Assembly (NCBI RefSeq): GCF_000248055.1
Contig: NZ_BAFC01000052.1
Location: 62,001-126,000, forward strand
From: Gordonia sputi NBRC 100414
GTDB lineage: Bacteria > Actinomycetota > Actinomycetes > Mycobacteriales > Mycobacteriaceae
Length of the DNA: 64,000 nt
Direction of reading: 5' to 3'
The position numbers and the translations under genes are program-made. The notes beneath the pieces were generated by a model. The model made no database searches. It was not told the origin of the DNA and saw only the letters and a list, made by a program, of their open reading frames with translations. Within the stretch, counting starts at the first letter, position 1. Each line of letters opens with the position of its first letter. Below are positions 50,663 to 59,976 of the stretch, piece after piece.

Positions 50663-51918
50663 GAGTGCTGCTCGTTTCGTGGGAGTACCCGCCGGTCGTG
50701 GTGGGCGGCCTCGGCAGGCACGTACACCACCTCGCCACCGAGCTCGCCGCCATCGGGCACGACGTCGCGGTACTGACCCGCAGGCCGTCGGGTACCGACG
50801 CGCTGACACACCCGACCACCGACACCGTCGTCGAGGGTGTGCGGGTGATCGCCGTCGCGGAAGATCCACCGGAATTCGAGTTCGGGCAGGACATGATGGC
50901 GTGGACACTCGCCATGGGTCACTCATTCGTCCGCGCCGGACTCGGCATCCTCACTGCCGATTCCGACGCACGCTGGACACCCGAGGTGGTGCACGCCCAC
51001 GACTGGCTCGTTGCGCACCCGGCGATCACGCTCGCCGAGCTGTTCGACGTCCCGCTCGTCTCGACGATCCACGCCACCGAGGCGGGCAGGCATAGCGGCT
51101 GGGTCAGCGGGCGGACCAACCGTCAGGTGCACTCGGTCGAGTGGTGGCTCGCCAACGAGTCCGACGCGCTGATCGCCTGTTCGGCGTCGATGCGTGACGA
51201 GGTGACCAGGCTCTTCGGGCCAGGGCTGCCCGACGTCCAGGTCATCCACAACGGCATCGACGTCGACATCTGGCCCTACGCCGAACGAACACGCACGCAG
51301 GGTCCCGCGGAACTGCTGTTCGCCGGGCGCCTCGAATACGAGAAGGGCGTGCAGGATCTTCTCGCCGCGCTCCCCCGCATCCGACGCACCCATCCGGGCA
51401 CCACGCTGACCATTGCGGGCGACGGCACTCAGTACGACTGGCTCGTCGACACCGCTCGCCGCCATCGGGTCTCGCGCGCGGTGCGTTTCCTTGGCGGCGT
51501 CGGCCATGACGAACTCGTCGACCTGATGCATCGGTGCGACGCGATCGTGCTGCCGTCGCGGTACGAACCGTTCGGCATCGTCGCCCTCGAGGCCGCTGCC
51601 ACCGGCGCGCCTCTGGTGGTTTCCACGGCGGGCGGACTCGGCGAGGCTGTCGTGGCGCCGGTGACCGGGCTGACGTTCACGCCCGGCGACGTCGCGGGGC
51701 TGACCGCCGCGGTGCGGTCATGCCTGTCGGATCCGGTACAGACCGCTGCGCGCGCACGACGCGCCCGTGCGCGATTGACTGCGGAGTTCTCCTGGCGGGA
51801 GGTGGCCGAACGCACCAGCGGCGTCTACCTCTCCGCCAAGCGTCGAGTCCGCCATCCCGTGGGACGCCCGTTCATCGCCGAAAGGCCACTCCCGGAACGC
51901 GATCCGGAGCAGCCCTGA
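50659..51918 (+). CDS. GT4-type glycosyltransferase (Rv3032-like alpha-1,4-glucosyltransferase)
   Basis: 419 aa, coupled to GH57 by ATGA. GlgA/GT4 fold: VLLVSWEYPPVVVGGLGRHVHHLA at the start, HAHDWLVAHPA, the nucleotide-sugar region FAGRLEYEKGVQDLLAALP and the EX7E-type segment PSRYEPFGIVALEAAATGAPLVVS. It extends alpha-1,4 glucan chains from a nucleotide sugar. With GH57 it would build and branch the same polymer. No terminator hairpin was noted before the convergent acetyltransferase. Confidence 0.93.
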   Translation: MRVLLVSWEYPPVVVGGLGRHVHHLATELAAIGHDVAVLTRRPSGTDALTHPTTDTVVEGVRVIAVAEDPPEFEFGQDMMAWTLAMGHSFVRAGLGILTADSDARWTPEVVHAHDWLVAHPAITLAELFDVPLVSTIHATEAGRHSGWVSGRTNRQVHSVEWWLANESDALIACSASMRDEVTRLFGPGLPDVQVIHNGIDVDIWPYAERTRTQGPAELLFAGRLEYEKGVQDLLAALPRIRRTHPGTTLTIAGDGTQYDWLVDTARRHRVSRAVRFLGGVGHDELVDLMHRCDAIVLPSRYEPFGIVALEAAATGAPLVVSTAGGLGEAVVAPVTGLTFTPGDVAGLTAAVRSCLSDPVQTAARARRARARLTAEFSWREVAERTSGVYLSAKRRVRHPVGRPFIAERPLPERDPEQP

Positions 51919-51962
51919 GCCGCACATCGGCCCAGGGCACGCGGACGGGTCAGGCGGACGGG

Positions 51963-52718
51963 TCAGGCGCCAGGAACCTGGCGGGCTTGGGCCTTCTTAC
52001 GTTCGATGTCGGCAAGTGCGCGTTCGAGTTCGGCGCGCTCCTCGGCGTTGGAGGCCCAGTCGTCCTTACGGTTCTTCACGACCCGCGCGGGAGCGCCGAC
52101 GGCGATCGAATAGTCGGGGATCACGCCCTTGACCACGGCATGCGACCCGAGCACGCACCCTCGCCCGACGATCGTGTTGCGCAGGACCGAGACCTTCGCG
52201 GCCACCCAGGTGTCGGCGCCGATACGGACCGGCCCCTTCACGATGCCCTGGTCCTTGATCGGCAGCGTGATGTCGTCGGTCTTGTGGTCGAAGTCGCAGA
52301 TGTAGCACCAGTCGGCGACGAGGACCGATCCGCCGATCTCGAGGTCGAGGTAGGAGTTGACCACGTTGTTGCAGCCGAAGACCGTCTTGTCGCCGATGCG
52401 CATCGTGCCCTCGTGGCACCGGATCGAGTTGCCGTCACCGATGTGGACCCAGCGTCCGATCTCCATCCTGCTCAGCTCCGGCGTCGCGTGAATCTCGACG
52501 TTGCGGCCGAGGAAGAGCATTCCTCGGAGCACGATGTGCGGGTTGGTCATCCGGAACCGCGCGAGCCGGTAGTACCGCACCAGGTACCAGGGTGTGTACG
52601 CCTTGTTGCGCAACACCCAGCGCAGCGAATCGAGGGTGAGGAAGCGCGCCTGTCGCGGGTCGCGGCGTCGACCTGCTCGCCACCGCGACCGATACGAGGC
52701 GTTCCACATCGTCGTCAT
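51963..52718 (-). CDS. Hexapeptide-repeat acetyltransferase (Rv3034c-like)
   Basis: 251 aa. A basic N-terminus, then left-handed beta-helix repeats from about residue 65 (MEIGRWVHIGDGNSIRCHEG; MRIGDKTVFGCNNVVNSYLDLEIGGSVLVAD) and the active-site His region CDFDHKTDDI. It ends VIPDYSIAVGAPARVVKN plus a charged tail. Similar to maltose/galactoside O-acetyltransferases. Its place next to the glucan genes fits acylation of a glucan or lipopolysaccharide, as proposed for MGLP. Convergent with GT4. Confidence 0.9.
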   Translation of the reverse strand: MTTMWNASYRSRWRAGRRRDPRQARFLTLDSLRWVLRNKAYTPWYLVRYYRLARFRMTNPHIVLRGMLFLGRNVEIHATPELSRMEIGRWVHIGDGNSIRCHEGTMRIGDKTVFGCNNVVNSYLDLEIGGSVLVADWCYICDFDHKTDDITLPIKDQGIVKGPVRIGADTWVAAKVSVLRNTIVGRGCVLGSHAVVKGVIPDYSIAVGAPARVVKNRKDDWASNAEERAELERALADIERKKAQARQVPGA

Positions 52719-52879
52719 GACGACTCACCATAATCGACGCCGCTGTCGGCTTCGGCGGCGGAGCCGCGGCTTCAGTGGGCAGCGGAGCCGCCGTGCGAAC
52801 CAGCGGCGAAGCGTCGCACGATAGGCTCAACTGCTGGCGTCCCGGTGCAGTGCCGGAGACCGAACATGACGGGAGCAGG

Positions 52880-54208
52880 ATGGCTGTGGTTGGCCCCCGG
52901 ATTCGGGTACCGCGACGGGTTCTGGCGCCGCTGGCGCTCCTGCTCGGTGCCGTGGTGGCACTCAGCGCCTGCTCGGACGGGCACATCGACGTACGTTCGG
53001 TCGCCAGTCCCGGCTGGGCGAGCTACGGCGGCAACGGCGCGAACTCGAACTACACCTACCCGTCGATCCCCGACGACCTCGCCCTGAGCTGGACACGGCC
53101 GACCGGCGGCCCGGTGACGGCTCCTCTCACGCTGTCGAACCATTCGAACGTCAACGTCACCGCGAGCACAGCCAACGGCTGCAACCTGTTTGCCCTCGAT
53201 CCCAACTCGGGACGTATGAACTTCTGCAAAAGGATGCGCGCGGGCATCGAGGGAAACTCCACGCTGCTCGACCAGTTCGACCAGCCCTACGTCGGCGAGG
53301 AGACCACCTTCGTGGCGTTCAACGCCGGCGGCGCGATCCGCTGGCGGATGCCGGTGATCGGGGTGCCACTGTCGGCCAAGTTCGCGGCCCCCGGCGAGGT
53401 ACTCGTGGTGACCACCCAGGGTCAGATCCTGATGCTCAACACCCAGAACAGCGACTTCACCGCACCCGAGGTGCGCCTGCGACCCGAGGCCGACCCCGGC
53501 GACCCGCTCTGGGGCTACGGCGACTGCGTCAGCAACGGCCCACGCTGCGCAGTGCCCGCGCCGCCCGCCGTCGACGAACAGCACAGCCGCTTCTTCCTGA
53601 ACTTCTGGCCGACGGGCGCGATCGCGTCGCAGATCCGCGGCTTCTCGTACGCGAAGCAGAACGACGGCCGTGTTGTCCGGGAGGTCTGGCATGCCGACGT
53701 CCCCGGAGGTGTGATCGGCGCACCGACGCTGTCGGCCGATGGCAACACCCTCTACACGTTCAGCAGGCTCGGCCAGATCGTCGCGCTCGACGCCGCGACC
53801 GGCAAGACAAAGTGGACCTACGACAACGGCGGCTACGGATTCGCGTCCATGACCGTTTCCCCCGACGGTCTGATCATCCCGACCGGTGTCATCGGCGCCC
53901 CGCTGACCCTGCTTCGCGACCGCGGCGACAAAGCTGAGCAGGTCTGGCAGCGCAAGGATCTCGCCGCCGTGAGCCTGTCGACCCTCACGTCATCGAAGAC
54001 CGCGTGGACCGTCGTGCGCGATCAGGGCAAGAATTCGCTGTCGCTGGTCGAGGTCGACACGTCGAACGGTGCCACGAAGCGCACCGTGGCGATGCCCGGC
54101 GCGGAAGGCTTCGCGACGGGAGTCGCGGTGTCGCCGTCGGGACAGATCGCGACGGCCACGAACATCGGCGAGGTGTTCTTCTTCGACTCGAAGAAGAACA
54201 TCGACTGA
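52880..54208 (+). CDS. PQQ-like beta-propeller lipoprotein (Rv3035-like)
   Basis: 442 aa, ATG 52880 with GGGAG. Signal peptide with lipobox VALSAC (Cys31), then a propeller with typical blades (ALDAATGKTKWTYDNGGYGFASMTV; LYTFSRLGQIVALDA). No PQQ enzyme residues are obvious, so it may be structural or binding. Lies outside the membrane. The stop overlaps the amylase start by one base (TGATG), so they are co-expressed. Confidence 0.85.
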   Translation: MAVVGPRIRVPRRVLAPLALLLGAVVALSACSDGHIDVRSVASPGWASYGGNGANSNYTYPSIPDDLALSWTRPTGGPVTAPLTLSNHSNVNVTASTANGCNLFALDPNSGRMNFCKRMRAGIEGNSTLLDQFDQPYVGEETTFVAFNAGGAIRWRMPVIGVPLSAKFAAPGEVLVVTTQGQILMLNTQNSDFTAPEVRLRPEADPGDPLWGYGDCVSNGPRCAVPAPPAVDEQHSRFFLNFWPTGAIASQIRGFSYAKQNDGRVVREVWHADVPGGVIGAPTLSADGNTLYTFSRLGQIVALDAATGKTKWTYDNGGYGFASMTVSPDGLIIPTGVIGAPLTLLRDRGDKAEQVWQRKDLAAVSLSTLTSSKTAWTVVRDQGKNSLSLVEVDTSNGATKRTVAMPGAEGFATGVAVSPSGQIATATNIGEVFFFDSKKNID

Positions 54209-55371
54209 TGACAGCCACCACGCCGGACTGGGTCGCGACGTCGATCTGGTGGCACGTGTACCCGCTCGGCGCACTGGGCGCCGACACCACCGGCGTCGAC
54301 CGGACCTGCCGACGTCCGCTGTCAGCACTCATCGACTGGCTCGATTACGCAGTCGCGTTGGGAGTCAACGGAATCGCGCTCGGTCCGATCTTTCAGTCCG
54401 CGACCCACGGCTACGACACCCTCGACTACTTCACGATCGACGAACGTCTCGGCGACCGAGCCGATTTCGACGCCCTCGTCTCCGCATGCCGGTCGCGCGG
54501 CATCAGGATCATGCTCGACGGCGTGTTCAATCATGTGTCACGCCGGCATGATCGAGTTGCCGACGGCTCGAGCTGGGCGCGTCGCGCGCGTGACGGTTCG
54601 GCGCGCACCTTTGAGGGTCACGACGACCTGGTCGCGCTCGATCACCGCAATCCCGACGTCGCCGACCTGGTCGTCGACGTGATGTGTCACTGGCTGGACG
54701 CAGGCGCCGACGCGTGGCGTCTCGATGCGGCCTATGCGGTCCCACCTGCCTTCTGGCGCACTGTTCTACCCCGCGTGCGTGAGCGATTCCCCGACACCTA
54801 TGTGCTCGCGGAGGTCATTCACGGCGACTATCCGGGATTCGTCTCCGACAGCGGCGTCGACTCGGTGACCCAGTACGAGCTGTGGAAAGCCGTGTGGAGC
54901 AGCATCATCGACGCCAACATGCACGAACTGCAGTGGGCGCTGACCCGCCACGACGAGATGCTGAGCACGTTCGTACCGTGGACGTTCGTCGGCAATCACG
55001 ACGTGACCCGCATTGCGACCCGCCTCGCCGAACGTTCCGCGGATCTCGCCGTCGTGCTTCTGGCCACCCTGCCCGGCACCCCGGCGATCTACTACGGCGA
55101 CGAATTGGGTTGGAATGGAACGAAAGAGGAACGCATCGGCGGCGATGACGCGATCCGACCGCCGCTGCCGCAGACACCTCCCGACGACGCCTCGCTGCCC
55201 GCAATCTACCGACTCCACCAGCGGCTGCTGGGACTTCGACGCCGCTTTCCCGACATCGAGCACGCACGCGTGCAGACACTCGACGTGAACCAGGGCCTAC
55301 TGGTCTACCGCGTGCACACCGAACAGCCGATCACTGTGGCGCTCAAGCCGCTCAGGCACCAACTGACGTAA
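54208..55371 (+). CDS. GH13 alpha-amylase family protein, C-terminus altered by a frameshift
   Basis: 387 aa as it now reads. (beta/alpha)8 barrel motifs in order: GVNGIALGPIFQS, MLDGVFNHVSRRH (region I), DAWRLDAAYAVP (region II, nucleophile Asp), VLAEVIHG (region III, Glu), FVGNHDVTRIA (region IV, Asp). No signal peptide, so cytosolic. After VALK (near residue 379) the frame soon stops at TAA; the expected C-terminal beta-domain continues in another frame to 55496. The catalytic barrel is whole, so activity may remain. Likely acts on alpha-glucans of the adjacent GH57/GT4 genes. Confidence 0.85.
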   Translation: MTATTPDWVATSIWWHVYPLGALGADTTGVDRTCRRPLSALIDWLDYAVALGVNGIALGPIFQSATHGYDTLDYFTIDERLGDRADFDALVSACRSRGIRIMLDGVFNHVSRRHDRVADGSSWARRARDGSARTFEGHDDLVALDHRNPDVADLVVDVMCHWLDAGADAWRLDAAYAVPPAFWRTVLPRVRERFPDTYVLAEVIHGDYPGFVSDSGVDSVTQYELWKAVWSSIIDANMHELQWALTRHDEMLSTFVPWTFVGNHDVTRIATRLAERSADLAVVLLATLPGTPAIYYGDELGWNGTKEERIGGDDAIRPPLPQTPPDDASLPAIYRLHQRLLGLRRRFPDIEHARVQTLDVNQGLLVYRVHTEQPITVALKPLRHQLT

Positions 55372-55496
55372 TAGTCGAGCTGGGTACCACCGGGCACCTC
55401 GAGTCGGAGGCCTCTCACCGCGAGGGCGACTCGATCCACCTCGAGCCGGGCGGTTGGTACATCGCCGGTACCGAGCTCTCACCGGGACAGTCGTAG
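55347..55496 (+). pseudogene. Displaced 3' end of the GH13 gene
   Basis: In the shifted frame this reads AAQAPTDVIVELGTTGHLES and goes on to LEPGGWYIAGTEL then TAG, like the last beta-strands of GH13 C-terminal domains. Adding one base after CTCAA (55342-55346) would restore LNAAQAPTDVIVEL and join the frames. It is either a real one-base deletion or an assembly error. Confidence 0.7.
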
Positions 55497-55537
55497 CCCC
55501 CGGGACTGACCTTTGGGTCCCTGTCACATCGCGGCCG

Positions 55538-55613
55538 CGCAGAAAGTTGCGCCCCGTGGGTCGCTCGCATGTACCGGTACGTGCGGAGGGCCCGAGGGGT
55601 GTGGTTTTCTGCG
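55538..55613. repeat. 76-bp palindromic repeat, copy 2
   Basis: Same length and left half as 2017-2092, with central GTACCGGTAC and ends CGCAGAAA / TTTCTGCG. It lies between the convergent GH13 and methyltransferase genes, its right edge 6 bp from the methyltransferase stop. Mutations relative to copy 1 are confined to the right arm. Confidence 0.75.
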
Positions 55614-55618
55614 CGCGA

Positions 55619-56848
55619 CTATCGCGCCCTGACCCCGGCCTCGCACAGGAACCCGACGCCCTTGCGGCCGACGCGGGTGAGCACGAGCGTCAGCGACCGC
55701 GAACCCTTGAGACGCAACCGCTTCCGCAACGCGTCGGGGTCGACGTCAAGGCCGCGGACGAGTATCTCCAACGTGCCGCAGTCGTGCGCGGCGAGGGTCT
55801 TCCGCAACGCCTTCTCCGACGTCGTAACCTCCTCGATGACCTCGAATCCTCGCTCGCCCAACGGCACCTGCTCGCCGGTGAGGTAGGCGATCTGCGGGTC
55901 GAGCTGCCGCAGAGCGTGCCGTGCGGCGTACTGACGCACCAGTCCGGCACGGACGACGGCGCCGTCGGGATCGACGATCCACCGACCCACCGGCCCGTGT
56001 TGGTCGACGTCGTCGGGCTCGTCGTCGCTGACCTCGAAACCGCCCACCGCGGCGTCGCCACCGGTACGCAGCACTGTTGCTCGTGTTCGGTCGACGATCC
56101 CCGGTCCGCTCCACAGGCAGGCTTCACGGACACCACCGTCAAGGGAGGTGATCTGCACTTCCCCGGTGAAGCCGAAGCGGCGATTGCGCAGTGCCCGATA
56201 GTCAAGTCCCGGAGCACATTTGACAATCACGACGCGACCCGCATAGGTCATCAACACATCGGGAAGCGGCGGCGTCAGTTGATCGAGCCGGAAGACCCGT
56301 CCGGCGCCGGAACGTCGGGCCGGATCGGCGATCACCACGTCGGCCGTCGAGGTGGGGGTCAGTGCATCGGCGACGAGAAGCGCAGTCGGAGTGGACAACT
56401 GCCCGAGGACGTGCCGATTGTGTTGCGCCATGGACAGTCTCACGTGGTCGAGGTCGCTGCCGATCACACCACCGATGCCCTCCTGCGACGCGAGCTCGAC
56501 GACCTCACCACCGATCGAACACGTGACGTCGTGGATCACCGCACCGGGGAAACAGCGCGCGATCTCGGCAGCCCGATGTGCCGCAACCACACTCGGCGTC
56601 GCCTGCTGGAGAGCATCGTCGGTGAGCAGCCACTGATCGGCGTCGCGCAGTTTGCGCGCAGCTCGCCGTCGATCGCGCACGGTCTCGATGAGCGCGGCGT
56701 CGTGAGGCGCGTAGCGTCGTCGCGCCGCTTCGACGTCGGCGATCATCGACGACGGCGTCAACGCCATACCCGAGACCACCTCGAGCGCCTTCTCCCCATA
56801 GCGACCACGAAGGAAAGCGACATCGTCGAGCGTGAATTCGTATCCCAA
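55619..56848 (-). CDS. Class I methyltransferase with THUMP-like C-terminal domain (Rv3037c-like)
   Basis: 409 aa from a TTG at 56848, chosen because AGGGGAG lies 7 nt upstream and the protein then starts GYEFTLDDVAFL; an ATG at 56896 has no such site. Methyltransferase fold with DVTCSIGGEVVELASQEG (near 125), ADPARRSGAGRVF (near 195) and a C-terminal THUMP-like part (about 330-409; LEILVRGLDVDPDALRKRLRL). Domain content suggests RNA methylation, though the M. tuberculosis homologue has been linked to the MGLP region. Substrate uncertain. Confidence 0.85.
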   Translation of the reverse strand: MGYEFTLDDVAFLRGRYGEKALEVVSGMALTPSSMIADVEAARRRYAPHDAALIETVRDRRRAARKLRDADQWLLTDDALQQATPSVVAAHRAAEIARCFPGAVIHDVTCSIGGEVVELASQEGIGGVIGSDLDHVRLSMAQHNRHVLGQLSTPTALLVADALTPTSTADVVIADPARRSGAGRVFRLDQLTPPLPDVLMTYAGRVVIVKCAPGLDYRALRNRRFGFTGEVQITSLDGGVREACLWSGPGIVDRTRATVLRTGGDAAVGGFEVSDDEPDDVDQHGPVGRWIVDPDGAVVRAGLVRQYAARHALRQLDPQIAYLTGEQVPLGERGFEVIEEVTTSEKALRKTLAAHDCGTLEILVRGLDVDPDALRKRLRLKGSRSLTLVLTRVGRKGVGFLCEAGVRAR

Positions 56849-56931
56849 GTCGCAACTCCCCTGGCGCGTGCCGGTTCCACAGACAGCTTGGCACATGCGC
56901 GGTGAGCGTCACTCCGCGCCGGAAGTCTCGA

Positions 56932-57918
56932 TCACCGCGGCTTGTACCCGCTCACCACGACGTTGTAGAAGAACTTCGGCGGCACGACCTTACGCAGCAC
57001 GTTCTCGTCGAGCCAGGTCATGCGCTTCCACCCGCCGAAGGCGAATCCGGCCCAGCCCCAACCGAGCTTCTCCGACGGCACGGCGGCTTCGAAGGTACGC
57101 ACGGGCCACCCGAGCATCGCGGCGGCCAACTCCTCGGTCGCGGTCTCGACCCGAGCGGCCCCCGCCGAACGCGCGATATCGGCCAACTCGTCGGGATCGA
57201 AGGTGTGGATGTCGACGACGGCCTCGAGCGCCGCCGCGCGCGACGACTCGTCGAGCTCCTCCTGCGGTCGACGCCACGCCTTGAGCGGCCCTAACTTGGT
57301 GACGTGGGTGGTGGCCCACCAGGTTGCCCGGCTCATCCACCGCGCGTAGAAGTCGCCGATCGTCGACGGCTCGCCCGCGAACACAAAACGCCCGCCCGGC
57401 TTGAGCACACGGAGCACTTCACTCAACGCCTGCTCGACGTCGGGGATGTGATGCAGCACCGCGTGGCCGACGACGAGGTCGAAGGTGTTGTCGTCGTAGG
57501 GAATCCGCTCGGCGTCGGCAACCCGGCCGTCGACGTCGAGGCCGAGGTTCTCCGCGTTGCGCAGCGCGACCTTGACCATTCCCGGCGACAGATCGGTGAC
57601 CGAGCCCTTCTTCGCGACACCGGACTGCAACAGGTTGAGCAAGAAGAATCCTGTGCCACAACCGAGTTCCATTGCCCGCTCGTAGGGCAGCGACTCGTCG
57701 GCGGCCACGGCGTCGAACCTGCCGCGCGCGTAGTCGATGCACCGTTCGTCGAAGCTGATCGACCACTTCTCGTCGTAGGTCTCGGCTTCCCAGTCGTGGT
57801 AGAGCACCTGCGCGAGCTTGGTGTCTTCGAGCGCGGCCTTGACCTGCTCCTCGGTGGCATGCGGATTGGGTGCCGGATCGACGTGATCTGTTGCCGACTC
57901 GTTCTCCGTGGTCGTCAT
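56932..57918 (-). CDS. SAM-dependent methyltransferase (Rv3038c-like)
   Basis: 328 aa. Motif I MELGCGTGFFLLNLLQSG (near 85), DLSPGMVKVA, then DNTFDLVVGHAVLHHIPD and LKPGGRFVFAGEP. The C-terminal third is specific to this group. Cytosolic. Same order as the Rv3037c-Rv3038c-echA17 stretch. Substrate unknown. Confidence 0.9.
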   Translation of the reverse strand: MTTTENESATDHVDPAPNPHATEEQVKAALEDTKLAQVLYHDWEAETYDEKWSISFDERCIDYARGRFDAVAADESLPYERAMELGCGTGFFLLNLLQSGVAKKGSVTDLSPGMVKVALRNAENLGLDVDGRVADAERIPYDDNTFDLVVGHAVLHHIPDVEQALSEVLRVLKPGGRFVFAGEPSTIGDFYARWMSRATWWATTHVTKLGPLKAWRRPQEELDESSRAAALEAVVDIHTFDPDELADIARSAGAARVETATEELAAAMLGWPVRTFEAAVPSEKLGWGWAGFAFGGWKRMTWLDENVLRKVVPPKFFYNVVVSGYKPR

Positions 57919-58058
57919 GTCTCCTACTTTCGCCCTGTTCTGTGTCGTCGCACCAGCCGTGTGTCGTCGCGACTGCCGTGGCCGACAGCGGGTCCCTACC
58001 CGCCGGTAACGACACGTTGCCGTTGAACCCTACCCGCCGTCGGGAGGAGGTTCCGTGG

Positions 58059-58847
58059 TCACTTCCCGGTGAACTGTGCCTTGCCCGGCCCGTTGGCGAT
58101 GAACGAATCCATGCCGATCTTGCGATCGTCGGTGGCGAAGAGCGACGCGAACTGCTGTTCCTCGATCTTCAAACCGGTCTCCAGGTCGACGCCGAGCCCC
58201 TGGTCGACCGACTTCTTTGCCGCCGCCAGCGCCAGGCTCGCGGCGTTGCGGAACTGCCCGGCCCACGCCAGCGCGGCGTTGTAGACCTCGTCGGGTGCGA
58301 CGACCTCGTCGACCAGACCGATCCTCAGCGCTTCCTCTGCCCCCACGAAGCGGCCGGTGAAGATCATGTCCTTGGCCTTGGCGGGGCCGACCAGACGCGC
58401 CAGCCGCTGCGTGCCTCCACCTCCGGGGATCACGCCGAGAAGCGCCTCAGGGACGCCGAGCTTCGCGTTGTCGCCCGCGATACGACGGTCGGCGCCGAGC
58501 GCCACCTCGAGTCCGCCACCGAGTGCGTATCCGGTGATCGCGGCGACGGTCGGCTTGGGGATCTCGGAGATCGATCCGAGCGCACGCTGCAGGCGACCGG
58601 CCACCTTCGACATCTCGGCGAACGTCATATCGGTCATCTCTTTGATGTCGGCGCCTGCCGCCAGCACCTTGGGTCCGCCGTAGACGACGACGGCCTTGAT
58701 GTCGGCACGGTCGGTCGCCTCGCGCGCCGCCGCCTCCAACTCGGTCTGGACCTGCCGGTTCAGCGCGTTCATCGGCGGACGGTTGAGCAGGATCGTTCCC
58801 ACTCCTGGATGGTCGTCAGAGGTCTCGAGAGTCACGAACTCAGGCAT
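58059..58847 (-). CDS. Enoyl-CoA hydratase/isomerase family protein (EchA17-like)
   Basis: 262 aa. Crotonase fold: oxyanion-hole region VLAAGADIKEM (near 62), catalytic region ALGGGLEVALGADRRIAG with Glu (near 115) and GVPEALLGVIPGGGGTQRL (near 135). It hydrates enoyl-CoA in fatty-acid oxidation. It is separate from etfBA but would feed the same beta-oxidation electron flow. ATG 58847. Confidence 0.92.
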   Translation of the reverse strand: MPEFVTLETSDDHPGVGTILLNRPPMNALNRQVQTELEAAAREATDRADIKAVVVYGGPKVLAAGADIKEMTDMTFAEMSKVAGRLQRALGSISEIPKPTVAAITGYALGGGLEVALGADRRIAGDNAKLGVPEALLGVIPGGGGTQRLARLVGPAKAKDMIFTGRFVGAEEALRIGLVDEVVAPDEVYNAALAWAGQFRNAASLALAAAKKSVDQGLGVDLETGLKIEEQQFASLFATDDRKIGMDSFIANGPGKAQFTGK

Positions 58848-58925
58848 GTGTCGAAGGCTACCGTCCAGCGACGCCCAGCCGTGATGTGGGCCACCGCCGA
58901 GACCCCGACGACCTACAGTTGGTGC

Positions 58926-59942
58926 ATGGCATCTTCGCCGTCCTCGAAGTCGTCGGCCGGCGAACCCGTCGAACTGTCCGTCGGTGAACGGACGATCCGA
59001 CTCTCGAGTCCAGACCGGATCTACTTCTCCGAACGCGGCGAGACCAAACGCGACCTCGCCGACTACTACATCTCGGTCGGCGACGGCATCGTGCGGGCGC
59101 TGCGCAACCGGCCGTGCATGTTGCACAGATTTCCCAAGGGCGTCGACGGCAAGAAGGTCCACCAGAAGCGGGTACCCGCGGGCGCCCCGGACTGGCTGAA
59201 GACCACAGAGATCTACTTCCCGCGCTTCGGTCGCACCGCCGACGAGCTCTGTGTGACCGAACTGGGCAGCGTCATCTGGGCGGTGCAGATGTCGACGGTC
59301 GAGTTCCATCCGTGGAACTCGCGCTGCTCGAATCCCGAGCTGCCCGACGAATGGCGCATCGACCTCGACCCGATGCCGGAGTGCACCTTCGATCGCGTGC
59401 AGCGGGTGGCCCACGTCGCGCACGAGGTGCTCGACGAACTCGGTGTGCGCGGCTTCCCCAAGACGTCCGGCGGACGCGGCATGCACATCTACGTACGAAT
59501 CGAACCGGAGTGGAGCTTCAACCAATTGCGCCGCGCCGCATTGGCTTTCGCACGCGAGGTCGAGCGTCGAGCACCTGACGAGGTCACCACGACGTGGTGG
59601 CGCAAGGACCGCGACCCCGCTGCTCTGTTCGTCGATTACAACCAGAACACGCGTGACCACACGATGGCCGCGGCCTACTCGGTACGAGGCAATCCACGCG
59701 CAACGGTCTCGGCGCCGATCCTGTGGTCGGAGGTCGACGACGTCGCGCCCGACGACTTCACCATCGCCACGATGCCCGCGCGCTTCGCCGAACTCGGCGA
59801 CCTGCACGCGGAGATCGACGACGTCGCCTACCGCATCGACACCCTGCTGGAGTGGGCCGACCGAGACGAGGCCGATCAAGGAGAGACCGATCGAGCAGGG
59901 ACCGGCACAGACGACCCGGACGTCGTCGACCTCGACCGCTGA
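58926..59942 (+). CDS. Stand-alone LigD-type primase-polymerase (PolDom)
   Basis: 338 aa containing only the polymerase domain, with no ligase or nuclease part. Motifs: RPCMLHRFPKGVDG, EFHPWNSRC, catalytic acids in DEWRIDLDPMPECTF (DLD near 155), TSGGRGMHIYVRI and FVDYNQNTRDHTMAAAYSVRG. Such proteins add or copy short gaps with ribo- or deoxynucleotides in DNA repair. The tail (about 300-338) is acidic. Mycobacteria have similar PolD1/PolD2 proteins at other loci. Next to echA17 and NUDIX genes, with no repair partner in view. Confidence 0.93.
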   Translation: MASSPSSKSSAGEPVELSVGERTIRLSSPDRIYFSERGETKRDLADYYISVGDGIVRALRNRPCMLHRFPKGVDGKKVHQKRVPAGAPDWLKTTEIYFPRFGRTADELCVTELGSVIWAVQMSTVEFHPWNSRCSNPELPDEWRIDLDPMPECTFDRVQRVAHVAHEVLDELGVRGFPKTSGGRGMHIYVRIEPEWSFNQLRRAALAFAREVERRAPDEVTTTWWRKDRDPAALFVDYNQNTRDHTMAAAYSVRGNPRATVSAPILWSEVDDVAPDDFTIATMPARFAELGDLHAEIDDVAYRIDTLLEWADRDEADQGETDRAGTGTDDPDVVDLDR

Positions 59943-59976
59943 CGAACCCGCACGCAGCAGGTTCAGGCAGTAGCCC

